Source of the DNA: Oscillatoriaceae cyanobacterium Prado104
GTDB lineage: Bacteria; Cyanobacteriota; Cyanobacteriia; Cyanobacteriales; Microcoleaceae
Direction: 5' to 3'
NCBI GenBank assembly: GCA_025454405.1
Contig: JALOON010000084.1
Coordinates: 29,658-93,657 of the forward strand
Length of the DNA stretch: 64,000 nucleotides
Shown here piece after piece: positions 53,801-62,159 of the stretch (positions within the stretch are counted from its first letter, which is position 1; each line of letters opens with the position of its first letter). Below the pieces are notes generated by a model. The model was not told the DNA's origin and made no database searches. It saw only the letters and a program-made list of their open reading frames with translations. Made by a program: the position numbers and the translations under genes.

Positions 53801-56492
53801 GAGTCATGTACATCTGGATTTTTAACTCGTATGCTTTCACTTTGTCGAGCAGATTTTTAGCTTGTTGCAAGATGGCATCAATTAGCTTTTCTGCGCGATC
53901 GAAGTTAGTATTCAGAAATTCTGCTTCTGCGGCTTCTGTGTGCAAGTTAAGTGTCAAATTGTACTGACTGTGCCAGCTATTTACTGCCAGCAATCCCAAA
54001 CCGACATTCAAATACTTGACTGCCGACTGATAAGCCATTGCCGCCTTCGCTTTTTTACCTGCAACGAGATTGAGTTCGGCTAACTCGTATTGTTCCCTAT
54101 GAGATGTCAATAAGTCGGTGCCGGCATTCAGTTGATTGACAATATCGAACACATTTTCTTCAATCTCGGAAGCGCGAGTATTTTCTAGTAGCAACTTACC
54201 GATTTTGACGTGAGTTTCTTTTTTCTCGCTGTCGCGAATCAAAGAATAAGCTGCTTGCTGCACTCGATCGTGCAAAAATTTATAGGAAATCTTCGATTCT
54301 TCGTAGGGGCGGTGCCCCCGTGCTGCCCCCCCCACCTGCCCCGGCAAATTCTCCGTTCCCCAGCCTCCAACCAGCGGAATTTTGTAAGCATTACTCAACG
54401 GCAAAACTAACCCTGTTTGCAGCGCCGCCCACAATTCGCTAGCTGCTTGCGCTGGAGATTGTTCGCTGACAATCGACAACACATCGAGGCTGAATTTATC
54501 CCCAATACAAGCAGCTAATTTTAACATTTGCTGCGCGGTTTCTGGCAGTTTTTCGATGCGAGAAGCTACTAATTCTACCACATTTCGATCGGTAATCCCG
54601 ATCGCCTGAATTTCTGCTAAATCCCACTGCCAACTGCCCTTGCTATATTCAAACTTTAACAAATTTTCTTGATAAAGCGCCTGCAAAAGCTGCGTGATAA
54701 AAAAAGGATTGCCGCCCGTTTTGTGGAAGATTAACTCAGCCAGCAATCTTACTTTGTCGTTCTCGGTTTCTGCATTACCAACTTTTTTCCAGTCATGAAA
54801 AACGGTGAGCGTATCGACAATTAATTCGCGAACATTCTCAAAATTCAGCGGTTGCAAGACGATATTATTGACCGGAGTACCCGTTTTTTCAATTTGTTCG
54901 ATCGCCTGAATTAGCGGATGAGTCGGGCTGACTTCATTATCGCGATAAGCACCGATTAACAGCAAGTATTGACTGTCTGAATTGCCCACCAACAATTGCA
55001 TTAAATTCAGCGAAGCCGCATCAGCCCACTGCAAATCGTCTAAAAAGATAACCAGCGGATGTTCGGCCTGAGTAAAGACGTTGATAAACTTTTGAAAAAC
55101 TCGATTGAACCGATTTTGAGATTCCGCCGCCCCCAGTTGCGGCACTTCGGGCTGTTTGCCGACAATCGATTCGATTTCAGGAATTACATCAGCAATTACG
55201 GCACCGTTTGCACCTAAAGCAGCCGATAATTTTTCCCGCCAAACTTGCAATTTTTCGCTACTTTCAGTCAGCAACTGCCCGATGAGTGACTGGAAAGCTT
55301 GAATCAAAGCCGCATAGGGAATATTGCGCTTGAATTGGTCGAATTTACCGTTAATAAAATAGCCGCGCTGCCGGACAATTGGCTTGTGAACTTCATTGAC
55401 AATGGCGGTTTTGCCTATACCAGAATAACCGGAAACTAACATTATTTCGCTGCGTCCGGGTAGAAAACTCCCGTCATCTGCATGGATAATGCGCTGCTGT
55501 GTCCCTACTATTTGTGTCCCGACTCTTTCAAAAGCAGCCAGCAAACTATCAACTTCAGCTTCTCGCCCGTAGAGTTTTTGAGGTATTGATAATTGTCCCG
55601 ATCGATCCAAATTTCCCGGTACAAAATAAACAACTTCTCCCATAGCCTGCAAAGAATTCAAACAGTTTTCTAAATCTGCTTTCAGCCCGATCGCTGTTTG
55701 ATATCTATCTTCGGCATTTTTCGCCAAAAGCTTCATCACAATATCGGAAACAACTTGCGGAATTTCGCGACTTTCTGCATGATTTCCTAATTCGCAAGGC
55801 GGTGCGGGATGTTTGGCAATGTGACAGTGAACGAGTTCCAAAATATCGTTACTGTTAAACGGCAATTCGCCTGTCAGCATTTCGTAAAATGTAACGCCGA
55901 GGGAATAGAAATCGCTGCGATAATCTAAGGTGCGGTTCATTCTCCCGGTTTGTTCGGGAGACATATAGGCGACCGTACCTTCCACTAAGTTAGCACTATT
56001 AATTTGGGGATTTTCTTTGCTCAGCCGCGAAGCGACGCTGAAGTCGGTGAGTTTGACAGTTCCTGTTTCCTGATTGATGATAATATTAGAAGGTTTGATA
56101 TCTTTGTGAATGATGCCGTTTTGGTGCAGCGAGTTGAGTGCCGATGCTAGTTGAATGCCAATGTTTAAAAACTCTGTCAAGTTGAGTTTTTTGCTGTTTG
56201 AGATTATTTGGCTGAGGGCGCAGCCGCCAAAATCTTCTAAAATTAGGGCGAGACGGTTGCGATATGTTTCGAGACTGTAGGATTTGACGATAGTTTCGAC
56301 TTCTAAGTGCTGAGTAATCTTATATTCGTTTTTTAAACGGGTAATTTGTTCGAGACTCGGAAATTCTGCCTTGAGGATTTTGATGATGACTGGTTGTGCG
56401 TCTGCCTCTCTAATGCCTCGGTAAACGCTGGTATTGCAACCGTCGGATATGGATGTGCCGAGCTTGTAGTCGGGAAGTGTTAATATATTCAT
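50868..56492 (-). CDS. Giant hybrid kinase: Ser/Thr kinase, AAA ATPase, GAF, histidine kinase
   Basis: The start at 56492 (MNILTLPDYKLGTSISDGCN) gives 1874 residues; an in-frame start at 56579 is less likely. Order: Ser/Thr kinase (KDIKPSNI near 128, KLTDFSVASRL); AAA/STAND ATPase with Walker A SGYSGIGKTA (near 355) and IFLDDLQWAD; a long helical TPR-like region; a GAF domain (about 1380-1530); then a histidine kinase with H-box VAGVAHEVNNPVSFISG (about 1578), NQVFMNLLSNAIDA, DNGPGMD and GTGLGLSISY. It probably integrates ligand and nucleotide signals. A GC-rich repeat (about 54299-54375) adds an in-frame Gly/Pro segment near residues 707-731. Confidence 0.92.
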   Translation of the reverse strand: MNILTLPDYKLGTSISDGCNTSVYRGIREADAQPVIIKILKAEFPSLEQITRLKNEYKITQHLEVETIVKSYSLETYRNRLALILEDFGGCALSQIISNSKKLNLTEFLNIGIQLASALNSLHQNGIIHKDIKPSNIIINQETGTVKLTDFSVASRLSKENPQINSANLVEGTVAYMSPEQTGRMNRTLDYRSDFYSLGVTFYEMLTGELPFNSNDILELVHCHIAKHPAPPCELGNHAESREIPQVVSDIVMKLLAKNAEDRYQTAIGLKADLENCLNSLQAMGEVVYFVPGNLDRSGQLSIPQKLYGREAEVDSLLAAFERVGTQIVGTQQRIIHADDGSFLPGRSEIMLVSGYSGIGKTAIVNEVHKPIVRQRGYFINGKFDQFKRNIPYAALIQAFQSLIGQLLTESSEKLQVWREKLSAALGANGAVIADVIPEIESIVGKQPEVPQLGAAESQNRFNRVFQKFINVFTQAEHPLVIFLDDLQWADAASLNLMQLLVGNSDSQYLLLIGAYRDNEVSPTHPLIQAIEQIEKTGTPVNNIVLQPLNFENVRELIVDTLTVFHDWKKVGNAETENDKVRLLAELIFHKTGGNPFFITQLLQALYQENLLKFEYSKGSWQWDLAEIQAIGITDRNVVELVASRIEKLPETAQQMLKLAACIGDKFSLDVLSIVSEQSPAQAASELWAALQTGLVLPLSNAYKIPLVGGWGTENLPGQVGGAARGHRPYEESKISYKFLHDRVQQAAYSLIRDSEKKETHVKIGKLLLENTRASEIEENVFDIVNQLNAGTDLLTSHREQYELAELNLVAGKKAKAAMAYQSAVKYLNVGLGLLAVNSWHSQYNLTLNLHTEAAEAEFLNTNFDRAEKLIDAILQQAKNLLDKVKAYELKIQMYMTQSQSLKAIDAGLQALELMGVSLSDILDCARLEVQMPLLEEVNNLPQMTDPERLATLRLLVSIIPPALLQKPEILLPIILAQIKLCMEEGYSPLTAFSYSSYGIVLCGGMGEIEKGYHAGQLSVKLLEKYGVNAMKCEIYNMFNGCIQPWKEHLRESFAALQEGFQSGLEAGNLIFGGYCALNYCNSLLFTGENLDVVEQKQAEYFYLMREVKNDYVASNISLWRQMSLNLRGLAADNCRLIGEAFDESTMLPEWEAINDGWVLFSIHFIKSMLSYLFKDFNSAVNSAALSIKYVQSVGSWSPIAAQNFYYSLALLAVYPTAGSATQEKYLMQVAENQEKMQKWAHHAPMNYQHKYDLVEAETARVLGRNWEAADYYDKAIQGATEQGYIQEAAIANELAAEFYLSRKKDKIALVYLTESYYGYIHWGAIAKVKDLEARYPQLVAQTLTQETKSRDLTVTATTTTTNGDFGKILDIGTLIKASQAITSEIVLDKLLARSIEILLENAAAQKAVLMLYKNGKLSIEAACTAEQKQAVVLQAVPVESCEDLPVSIVNYAARTQKDLVVNNAVSDGLFASDPYIVSRKPGSILCSPVSYQGKLTGILYLENSLAAGAFPAERLQVVKVLTSQVAIVLENARLYAQEQEKSHQLTQSLHKLQQTQSQLVQTEKISSLGQLVAGVAHEVNNPVSFISGNLHHTNDYVKDLICLLELYQKNYPNPVPEIAEAAEDMEADYLLEDLPNMLGSMQVGIDRIRDIMQSLRNFSRVDGIEKKPTDIHAGIETTLMILQHRLKAKPERPTIQVIKEYGDLPAVECYSGQLNQVFMNLLSNAIDALDEFNADRTYHEIEKHPNIIAICTEIKEGSATDFVADAVDVTDAIKQEVGTGNQEEIKGERRGAKVEKFAVIRIKDNGPGMDEVTRCKLFEPFFTTKPEGKGTGLGLSISYQIVVEKHGGAIECISELGKGTEFVITIPLGKVGG
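54299..54375 (-). repeat. GC-rich repeat inside the hybrid kinase gene
   Basis: The plus strand reads GTAGGGGCGGTGCCCCCGTG and CTGCCCCCCCCACCTGCCCC. It encodes, on the minus strand, a Gly/Pro/Arg-rich stretch (NLPGQVGGAARGHRPYEES) in a linker between ATPase and following helices. The composition is unlike its flanks. Confidence 0.55.
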
Positions 56493-57023
56493 AATGTATT
56501 CATGATGACAAGGTTTTATTTTCAATCTTAAGTCAGCACAAAATATTGGGTCAACCGCAATTTGCCTGAGAAGACCCAACCAAATTTATTGCTTTGTTCA
56601 GTAATTGCACTTAATAAGCAATTGAAATCCAAATTTAATCAAATCTCCCAAAAATCTACTTGCAAAAAAATATTAGCCCGATTAGATCGGGTATTTTCCT
56701 CAATCCCAGCTACAGTTGAATTTTTGTCAGAACTTGCACGTGTACTGTAAAAGCAGTGCGTACACCGCGCACCTTACAGCTATAAGTAGCTCATCAAATT
56801 ACATGAATGCGTAATTTTTGTATGTTTTAAATTGGCTAGTCTCGGATGCAAAAAACGATTTGCAATTTGCGATTTGATATTTGAGATTGGGGATAATTTT
56901 TCCAACTTCGGTCTTTGGTTTTCCGATCCGCTACATACGCTATTTGCATCCGTTGCCGACTCCCAACTTCGATCGAGACAACAGTCAACAGTCAACTATC
57001 AACTGTCAACTCCTCCTTAGCGA
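56493..57023. other. Intergenic region with dispersed repeats
   Basis: No gene is evident in the 531 bases before the TPR gene's stop. A GTGCGTACACCGCGCACC repeat (about 56757-56775) and CAACTGTCAACT heptamers (about 56985-57010) occur. The small open frames here lack support. Confidence 0.5.
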
Positions 57024-58064
57024 TCAACTGTTAATAAATTCACCTTCACAGATAATCGAATCTCGGTTATTCAAATCTTCTTGATTCCAGACAGAATTCA
57101 AAGATGTCGAACTTAACGAAGACGAAATAGTATTTAATGTTGTGTTGTAATATTCCACAGCATTATTAAGATCCATCTTCGGCGATTCCTTGAAGTACGA
57201 ATTGATATCGGGAGTGCAGCGCTGTGCTTGATAGTAAAAATAAGCTTCAGCATTGATGCACATGACGTGATAAAAGTCCTTGTTTGCCGCCGTAACATCT
57301 CCCAGTTTGTACAAAGCTAAACCTCGGTTGAGATAAGCTTTGATATAGCTAGGATCGATCGTCACTGCTTTGTCAAAATCTTCGATCGCGAGCTGCATCT
57401 GCTTTAACTTGTAGCGAACGCAACCTCTGTTATAATAAGCGTAGACATTTTGCGGGTCGATCCCCAGTGCCGTATTGTAATCCGCGATCGCCTGAGTGTT
57501 ATCTCCTAACTGGTGGCTGGATAAACCGCGATTTATGTAAGCTTTGGTATAGCGGGGATTCAATCGCAGCGTTTCATTAAATTCCTTAATTGCCGATTCT
57601 TTGTCTCCCAAAAGATAGTAAGCGCGACCCCGATTGTAATAAGTTTTATAATTGTTGGGATGAATAGATAGCGCCCGATCGTAATCCTTAATTGCCTCTT
57701 CGTAATTCCCTAAATTAGCCAACACCAGCCCCCGATTGTTGTAAATCGCGTGACTGTCAGGATTGTTTGCCAAAGCGCTGTTGAGGTCTTCAATAGCTTT
57801 GTCATGTTTTCCGAGGTGTCGCCAAGCATTACCTCGATTCAGATAAGCCTCGAAAAAGTTAGGATTGAGATCCAGAGCTTGACTGAGGTCTGCAATTGCT
57901 TTCTCGTAATCTTTCATGTAATAGTAAACCAGTCCCCGATTGTTATAGGCTTTGGCATCAGCGGGATTGAAGCGCAATATACGATCGAAATCTTCGATCG
58001 CCGCTTGGTAGTTCCCTTTTTTGGCGCTGTGCAAACCGCGCTTGTAAACTTGCTTGAGGTTCAT
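57024..58064 (-). CDS. TPR-repeat protein
   Basis: The 346-residue protein is made of about eight canonical 34-residue TPRs (AYNNRGLVYYYMKDYEKAIA; AYLNRGNAWRHLGKHDKAIE; TYYNRGRAYYLLGDKESAIK). An acidic/Asn-Ser-rich tail follows (residues 285-346). It has no signal peptide. TPRs hold protein partners together; no particular complex can be named. It is not clearly in an operon. Confidence 0.93.
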   Translation of the reverse strand: MNLKQVYKRGLHSAKKGNYQAAIEDFDRILRFNPADAKAYNNRGLVYYYMKDYEKAIADLSQALDLNPNFFEAYLNRGNAWRHLGKHDKAIEDLNSALANNPDSHAIYNNRGLVLANLGNYEEAIKDYDRALSIHPNNYKTYYNRGRAYYLLGDKESAIKEFNETLRLNPRYTKAYINRGLSSHQLGDNTQAIADYNTALGIDPQNVYAYYNRGCVRYKLKQMQLAIEDFDKAVTIDPSYIKAYLNRGLALYKLGDVTAANKDFYHVMCINAEAYFYYQAQRCTPDINSYFKESPKMDLNNAVEYYNTTLNTISSSLSSTSLNSVWNQEDLNNRDSIICEGEFINS

Positions 58065-58608
58065 AAGTCAACTGTCAAGATTGCTTGATACTGGCGATTT
58101 ATGGGCTTGCAGTCAGTTTTTAGCCGGACAACCGTTAAACTTTTGAGAACCGCACTTCTGGCCAGAGTAACTTTTCAGTTATTCCAGTAAATCTACCTGA
58201 AACAGGATTTGAGATTTATTTTAACAGCAGTTTGATGGTCTTGATACAGGTATTGATACAGCCAGCACAGGCGGCTGGATTTATTTGGCGAATTCGACAG
58301 CGGCCCTATCGAGGCGCACTCCAAAGCCACTCAAAAGCATCATTTTAGTCGCCATTCTGCCCGCTGTCCTGCGGGTGCGAACACTCCCATCATGTATCAA
58401 TTGTTACATTTATCTCAAAACAGTATAATTTGTCTATTTTTCGAGATTGTATCTCAGTATTTACCGCATGGGGTCTCCATAAACTTTTGTTGCCCAATCC
58501 TAACTACTTTTTCGTTTTCTTACTTTTTTTGCGAAAACACCTTCAGCTTTTCGAGAGCTAGGTAAAAATAAACAATAAATTAGAGCTTATAAATTTGTGG
58601 CAATAGTT
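58065..58608. other. Divergent intergenic region
   Basis: These 544 bases lie between the minus-strand TPR gene and the plus-strand gene at 58609. I see no gene, repeat array or strong promoter. Confidence 0.45.
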
Positions 58609-58890
58609 ATGAATAACCACGATCGGAGCGATATCGAGATGTCGATCGAAGAGTTCTGGCGGGAGCGATCGGTAAACCGCACTCTGAGAGTATTAGAAAC
58701 CACGCAGCAGCGCAGTCGCGACGAACTTTACCACCTCATAAATCATATTGCCCAATTTGTCCTGCCCGTACAGTTTCCCGAACACTCAACGGTGGAATAC
58801 GGAGAAATTATGCAAGAAGCACTTTCTCGTTTGGGAGACGAAGCATTTGCCAATTGGGTACTCGCAGTATTTAACAATCAAAAACCATAG
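58609..58890 (+). CDS. Small hypothetical protein (93 aa)
   Basis: ATG at 58609 (MNNHDRSDIEMSIEEFWRER) is preferred; a GTG four codons upstream is possible. The protein is helical and soluble (RSRDELYHLINHIAQFVLPV; STVEYGEIMQEALSRLGDEA). It precedes the protease-WD40 gene by 77 bases on the same strand. No family is recognised. Confidence 0.7.
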   Translation: MNNHDRSDIEMSIEEFWRERSVNRTLRVLETTQQRSRDELYHLINHIAQFVLPVQFPEHSTVEYGEIMQEALSRLGDEAFANWVLAVFNNQKP

Positions 58891-58967
58891 CTGGGAAGCG
58901 CTAGCATCAGGGATGAGAAATTCGATCGATAAATTTCCTATGTGCTGTAATGCCAGTAGCATAATTT

Positions 58968-60659
58968 ATGAATTACACCAAAACTATTCCGGCTATTTTG
59001 AGTGCTGCGATCGCCCTTACCCCCCTGGCACTCATCCCCCTCACCTCGCCTCCCACCGCCCTCGCATTAACGCCCGATCGAGTTAAAACAATTGCTAGAG
59101 AAATTACCGTCCGCATTCAAGGACCAAAAGGCGGTTCCGGAGTGATTTTAGAGAAACAAGGCAACACTTACTATATCTTGACTAACTGGCACGTTGTCGA
59201 TACCGCAGGGGATTACCAAGTCATTACCCCCGACGGCAAATCTCACTCTGTATATTACAGCCTCGTGCGGCGAGTGCCGGGAATGGATTTAGCCGTCGTC
59301 CCCTTCAGCAGCCCTCAAAACTACCCTCTGGCACAACTGGCAAATTCCCCCGGAACTTCCGGAAAACAGGCTATTGTGGCGGGTTGGCCGCGATCGGGCG
59401 GTTCCCTGCAACAGCCGATTTTCCTCGCTACTGAGGGCAAACTCACCGGCCGCCAAACTCCCTTGAATGGTTATACTTTGGTATACGACAACTTGGTGAG
59501 AGCGGGCATGAGCGGCGGGCCGGTACTCGACGATGCGGGCAAAGTTGTGGCAATTAACGGCATTGTCCGGCTAGAAGACAATTCGGATAAAGTCGTAGCG
59601 GCGGGAATAGAAATCAATACTTTCATGAAATGGCGATCGACCGTTTCTTTGCCGGTAGTTCCCCAATCTCCAACAGCGAGAAACCCGCAACCTCCTGCTA
59701 GCAATTCGCCCCGCCCTCCCGCAAGCGCGATCGCCTTTGCTGCTACCAATTCCCTCAAAGCACCTTCAGAAGTAGTCAGTTCGATCGCCCTCGGTGCAAC
59801 TTATTTTGCAACGGGAAATAGCAACGGCACGATTTCTGTTTGGAACTTTCCCGGCGGGCAATTAAAAACATCGCTGCAGGGACATTCGGAATCAGTAAAT
59901 GCTGTAGCTATGAGTGCGGATGGCAAAGTTTTAGTTAGCGGCAGCGATGACAAAACAGTCAAATTTTGGAATTTAGAAACTGGTGCAGTTGTTCGCACTT
60001 TCAGCGGGCATTCGGATGCTGTTTCTTCAGTAGTTTTCAGTCCGAACGGTCAGTTTGTAGCGAGCGGCAGTTGGGATAAAACTATTAAAATTTGGAACGC
60101 ACAAACTGGACAGTTAGTGCGGACTTTAACCGGACATTCCGGGTTGGTGAATGCGGTGGCAATTAGTTCGGATAGCAAGACTTTGGCTAGTGGCAGCAAG
60201 GACGGTTCGATTAGGTTGTGGAATTTAGCAACAGGTCAAGCAATTCGCACGATTAGCGGGAAGAATTTATCGGTTTTGTCGGTGGCTTTTAGCCCGGATG
60301 GCAGGAGTTTGGCTGCTGGAAATAGTAACGGTACTGTTGGTTTGTGGAATGTCGGAAACGGGCAGTTAATTCGGCGTTATAGCGGGCATACTGACGGGGT
60401 TTGGTCGGTGGCGTTCGGGAGGGATGGAAGTATTTTGGTTAGCGGTAGTTGGGATAAAAGCGTGAGAATTTGGGACGCGCGATCGAGCGATTTGAGAGGA
60501 AATTTGAGGGGGCATTCTGGTTATGTTACTGCTGTGGCAATTAGCGGTGATGGGAAGAGTATTGTGAGTGCTGGTTGGTTGGGGGAAATTAAGATTTGGA
60601 AAGATAGGTGCGATCGAGCCTTGTTAGATCCTGGGCGATTGATGACATTATTCTTGTAG
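58968..60659 (+). CDS. Exported trypsin-like serine protease fused to a seven-bladed WD40 propeller
   Basis: The 563-residue protein begins with a signal peptide (ILSAAIALTPLALIPLTSPP). A trypsin-fold domain follows with the triad residues visible: His in TNWHVVDT (about residue 68), Asp in GMDLAVVPF (about 104) and Ser in RAGMSGGPVLDD (about 181). A Pro/Ser-rich linker leads to seven WD40 repeats (residues about 265-550, ending in WNFPG to WKDR). The protease should act outside the cytoplasm. The propeller probably selects substrates. It resembles the CHAT-WD40 protein at 21258-23348 in architecture but uses an unrelated protease fold. Confidence 0.93.
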   Translation: MNYTKTIPAILSAAIALTPLALIPLTSPPTALALTPDRVKTIAREITVRIQGPKGGSGVILEKQGNTYYILTNWHVVDTAGDYQVITPDGKSHSVYYSLVRRVPGMDLAVVPFSSPQNYPLAQLANSPGTSGKQAIVAGWPRSGGSLQQPIFLATEGKLTGRQTPLNGYTLVYDNLVRAGMSGGPVLDDAGKVVAINGIVRLEDNSDKVVAAGIEINTFMKWRSTVSLPVVPQSPTARNPQPPASNSPRPPASAIAFAATNSLKAPSEVVSSIALGATYFATGNSNGTISVWNFPGGQLKTSLQGHSESVNAVAMSADGKVLVSGSDDKTVKFWNLETGAVVRTFSGHSDAVSSVVFSPNGQFVASGSWDKTIKIWNAQTGQLVRTLTGHSGLVNAVAISSDSKTLASGSKDGSIRLWNLATGQAIRTISGKNLSVLSVAFSPDGRSLAAGNSNGTVGLWNVGNGQLIRRYSGHTDGVWSVAFGRDGSILVSGSWDKSVRIWDARSSDLRGNLRGHSGYVTAVAISGDGKSIVSAGWLGEIKIWKDRCDRALLDPGRLMTLFL

Positions 60660-60718
60660 GGGCGGGTTCGCCAACGATATCTGTCAATAATTGACAATCT
60701 CAAAAACCCGCCCCGACT
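60655..60718. repeat. Second copy of the GGGCGGGTT inverted repeat
   Basis: GTAGGGGCGGGTTCGCCAAC ... TTGACAATCTCAAAAACCCG matches, in opposite orientation, the element at 44440-44505. The protease gene's stop codon lies at its start. Confidence 0.8.
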
Positions 60719-60785
60719 TGGTATTACGATCGCTCGATCGGACTCGATATCCTATAATGTAGTTATTTGGCATAACAAAAAAAAT

Positions 60786-61183
60786 ATGAGCGAACTAACA
60801 ACAAAATTGCCAACAGATACTTGGGTAGTAGCTAGCTGGGAAGAATTTATCGAGATGGCAGATAGCCCAGCTTACCAAAAAGCCAAATGCTACTATCGCA
60901 ACGGACAAATGAGGATTGAAACAATGTCAGTAGGACCAGCTCATGCTAAAGACAATGGAAGTATTTTTTTGGGAGTGAGGCTGAATATTGGGTTGTAGAC
61001 GTGCAGAAATCCGAAATTATTGCTTTTGCGATTATTGCTGATAATGGCAGTCGGCGGATTGTTCGATCGGAAGTTTTGCCGGGATTAACTATTGCTGTTT
61101 TGGAAGAGGCTTTGCGCCGCAGTCGCACTCAAGACCAATCACAGGTAGGTGCTTGGTTGTTAGCTAAATTTCAACAGAAGTAA
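60786..61183 (+). pseudogene. Uma2 family gene broken by internal deletion and frameshift
   Basis: The first part (60786 to about 60965) encodes a Uma2 N-terminus (LPTDTWVVASWEEFIEMADS; KCYYRNGQMRIETMSVGPAH). It then loses its frame. A second frame from 60977 encodes the Uma2 C-terminus (EAEYWVVDVQKSEIIAFAII; RRIVRSEVLPGLTIAVLEEA). Between them the conserved middle of about 100 residues is missing, and the two frames are offset by two bases. It is a remnant, not a functional gene. Confidence 0.85.
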
Positions 61184-61269
61184 GCAACAAATAGACTTAC
61201 AATTTTACTAAAGACTTGACAACAAAGCTATTAGAGCGACCGCACTTATGCAATCGTTGTGACTTTCTA

Positions 61270-61296
61270 AAGGACTGAAGTCCTTACTACAAACTA
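61270..61296. repeat. Half copy of the GGACT(N)AGTCC repeat
   Basis: AAAGGACTGAAGTCCTTACTACAAACT matches half of the composite repeat at 12685-12750. It lies just downstream of the XRE gene's stop. Confidence 0.75.
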
Positions 61297-61308
61297 ATTT
61301 TCATGAAC

Positions 61309-61506
61309 CTACATTACTAAATCTTCGATCGAGAACTTCAATATATCGCACAGGGCTTTCATCTGTGCCGGATAAAGCTTGGGTACGTGTCTGTCTGTTT
61401 CCCAGTTGATGACAGTTGACTGCACAACACTACATGCTTCTGCCACTTGTATCCGAGTCAAACCCAGACTTTCACGTCTTTCTTTTAGCTTTTGTCCCAG
61501 CTTCAT
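61309..61506 (-). CDS. XRE-family helix-turn-helix regulator
   Basis: The 65-residue protein is a single HTH domain (LGQKLKERRESLGLTRIQVA; ACSVVQSTVINWETDRHVPK; MKALCDILKFSIEDLV), with no additional domain. It is a minimal Cro/cI-like DNA-binding protein. A perfect 16-bp inverted repeat lies just upstream (61527-61576) and is a good candidate for an autoregulatory operator. No obvious toxin partner adjoins it. Confidence 0.88.
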   Translation of the reverse strand: MKLGQKLKERRESLGLTRIQVAEACSVVQSTVINWETDRHVPKLYPAQMKALCDILKFSIEDLVM

Positions 61507-61526
61507 TATTTATTCCTCATTCAGTT

Positions 61527-61576
61527 AACTAAATATAGTCAACTGAATACCTACAATCAATTGACTATATTTAGTT
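61527..61576. promoter_or_regulatory. 16-bp perfect inverted-repeat operator upstream of the XRE gene
   Basis: AACTAAATATAGTCAA (61527-61542) and TTGACTATATTTAGTT (61561-61576) are perfect inverted copies, 18 bases apart, beginning 21 bases before the repressor start. A dimer or pair of dimers of the XRE protein could bind. The repeat is far longer than expected by chance. Confidence 0.75.
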
Positions 61577-61783
61577 CATTATTTTAGACAATTGCGGTCA
61601 AAAAGTATTGACTTAATGTCAATTTTTTGGTAGAAATAATGCTGTAAATAACCTATTTTTTCTAGAATTCTAGGGAATTAGGAACCCCAAGCGCAAATCC
61701 AGAAACAAGTCAAAAGCCAGCCCGCGCCCTCGACAAGCATAGACTGGCTTTGGCTCCAACACTCAATGGAGACAAACTTAATT

Positions 61784-61993
61784 ATGCCTTATAAAGACCG
61801 CCTCAACAAGTGGTTGGTTGTTCGCTTGCTTCCCAATATGCAGCGAATCACTGTAGCCCATTTTTTCAGACATTCCGATGCTGACGGCTATCTGCGGATT
61901 ATCCGACAATTAATTCCCAACGCTCAATTTGTCGTTGTTTTCAATGCCGACATCAATCTAGAAACTGCCTCTAGCAACAGCGATCGCAGCTAA
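61784..61993 (+). CDS. Small hypothetical protein (69 aa)
   Basis: The ATG at 61784 (MPYKDRLNKWLVVRLLPNMQ) follows a GGAGA site (about 61769) at a suitable distance; an in-frame ATG at 61766 lacks one. The protein reads VAHFFRHSDADGYLRIIRQL, then PNAQFVVVFNAD, and is likely soluble and compact. Its pattern recalls a small conserved cyanobacterial protein but I cannot name it. Confidence 0.75.
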   Translation: MPYKDRLNKWLVVRLLPNMQRITVAHFFRHSDADGYLRIIRQLIPNAQFVVVFNADINLETASSNSDRS

Positions 61994-62026
61994 TCGAAAA
62001 TAATCGAAGCTGGCGAAACTTACTAT

Positions 62027-62152
62027 TACAGGACTTGCGCGATCGACCGCAGAAACCCGGTTTTTACAGAACCTACTGGCTCAAAGCAAGTATTTTCGCA
62101 AAAAAACCGATTTCTCACTCTGGTTTCTCACCCTTGATGCGCAAGTCTTGTA
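62027..62152. mobile_element. 126-bp inverted-repeat element with TACAGGACTTGCGC ends
   Basis: Ends TACAGGACTTGCGC (62027-62040) and GCGCAAGTCTTGTA (62139-62152) match at 13 of 14 positions and are bounded by TA. Inside are AGAAACCCGGTTTTT and related hairpin halves. A solo end-like sequence occurs at about 5497-5514. It is a MITE-like element. Confidence 0.7.
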
Positions 62153-62159
62153 TTATTTC

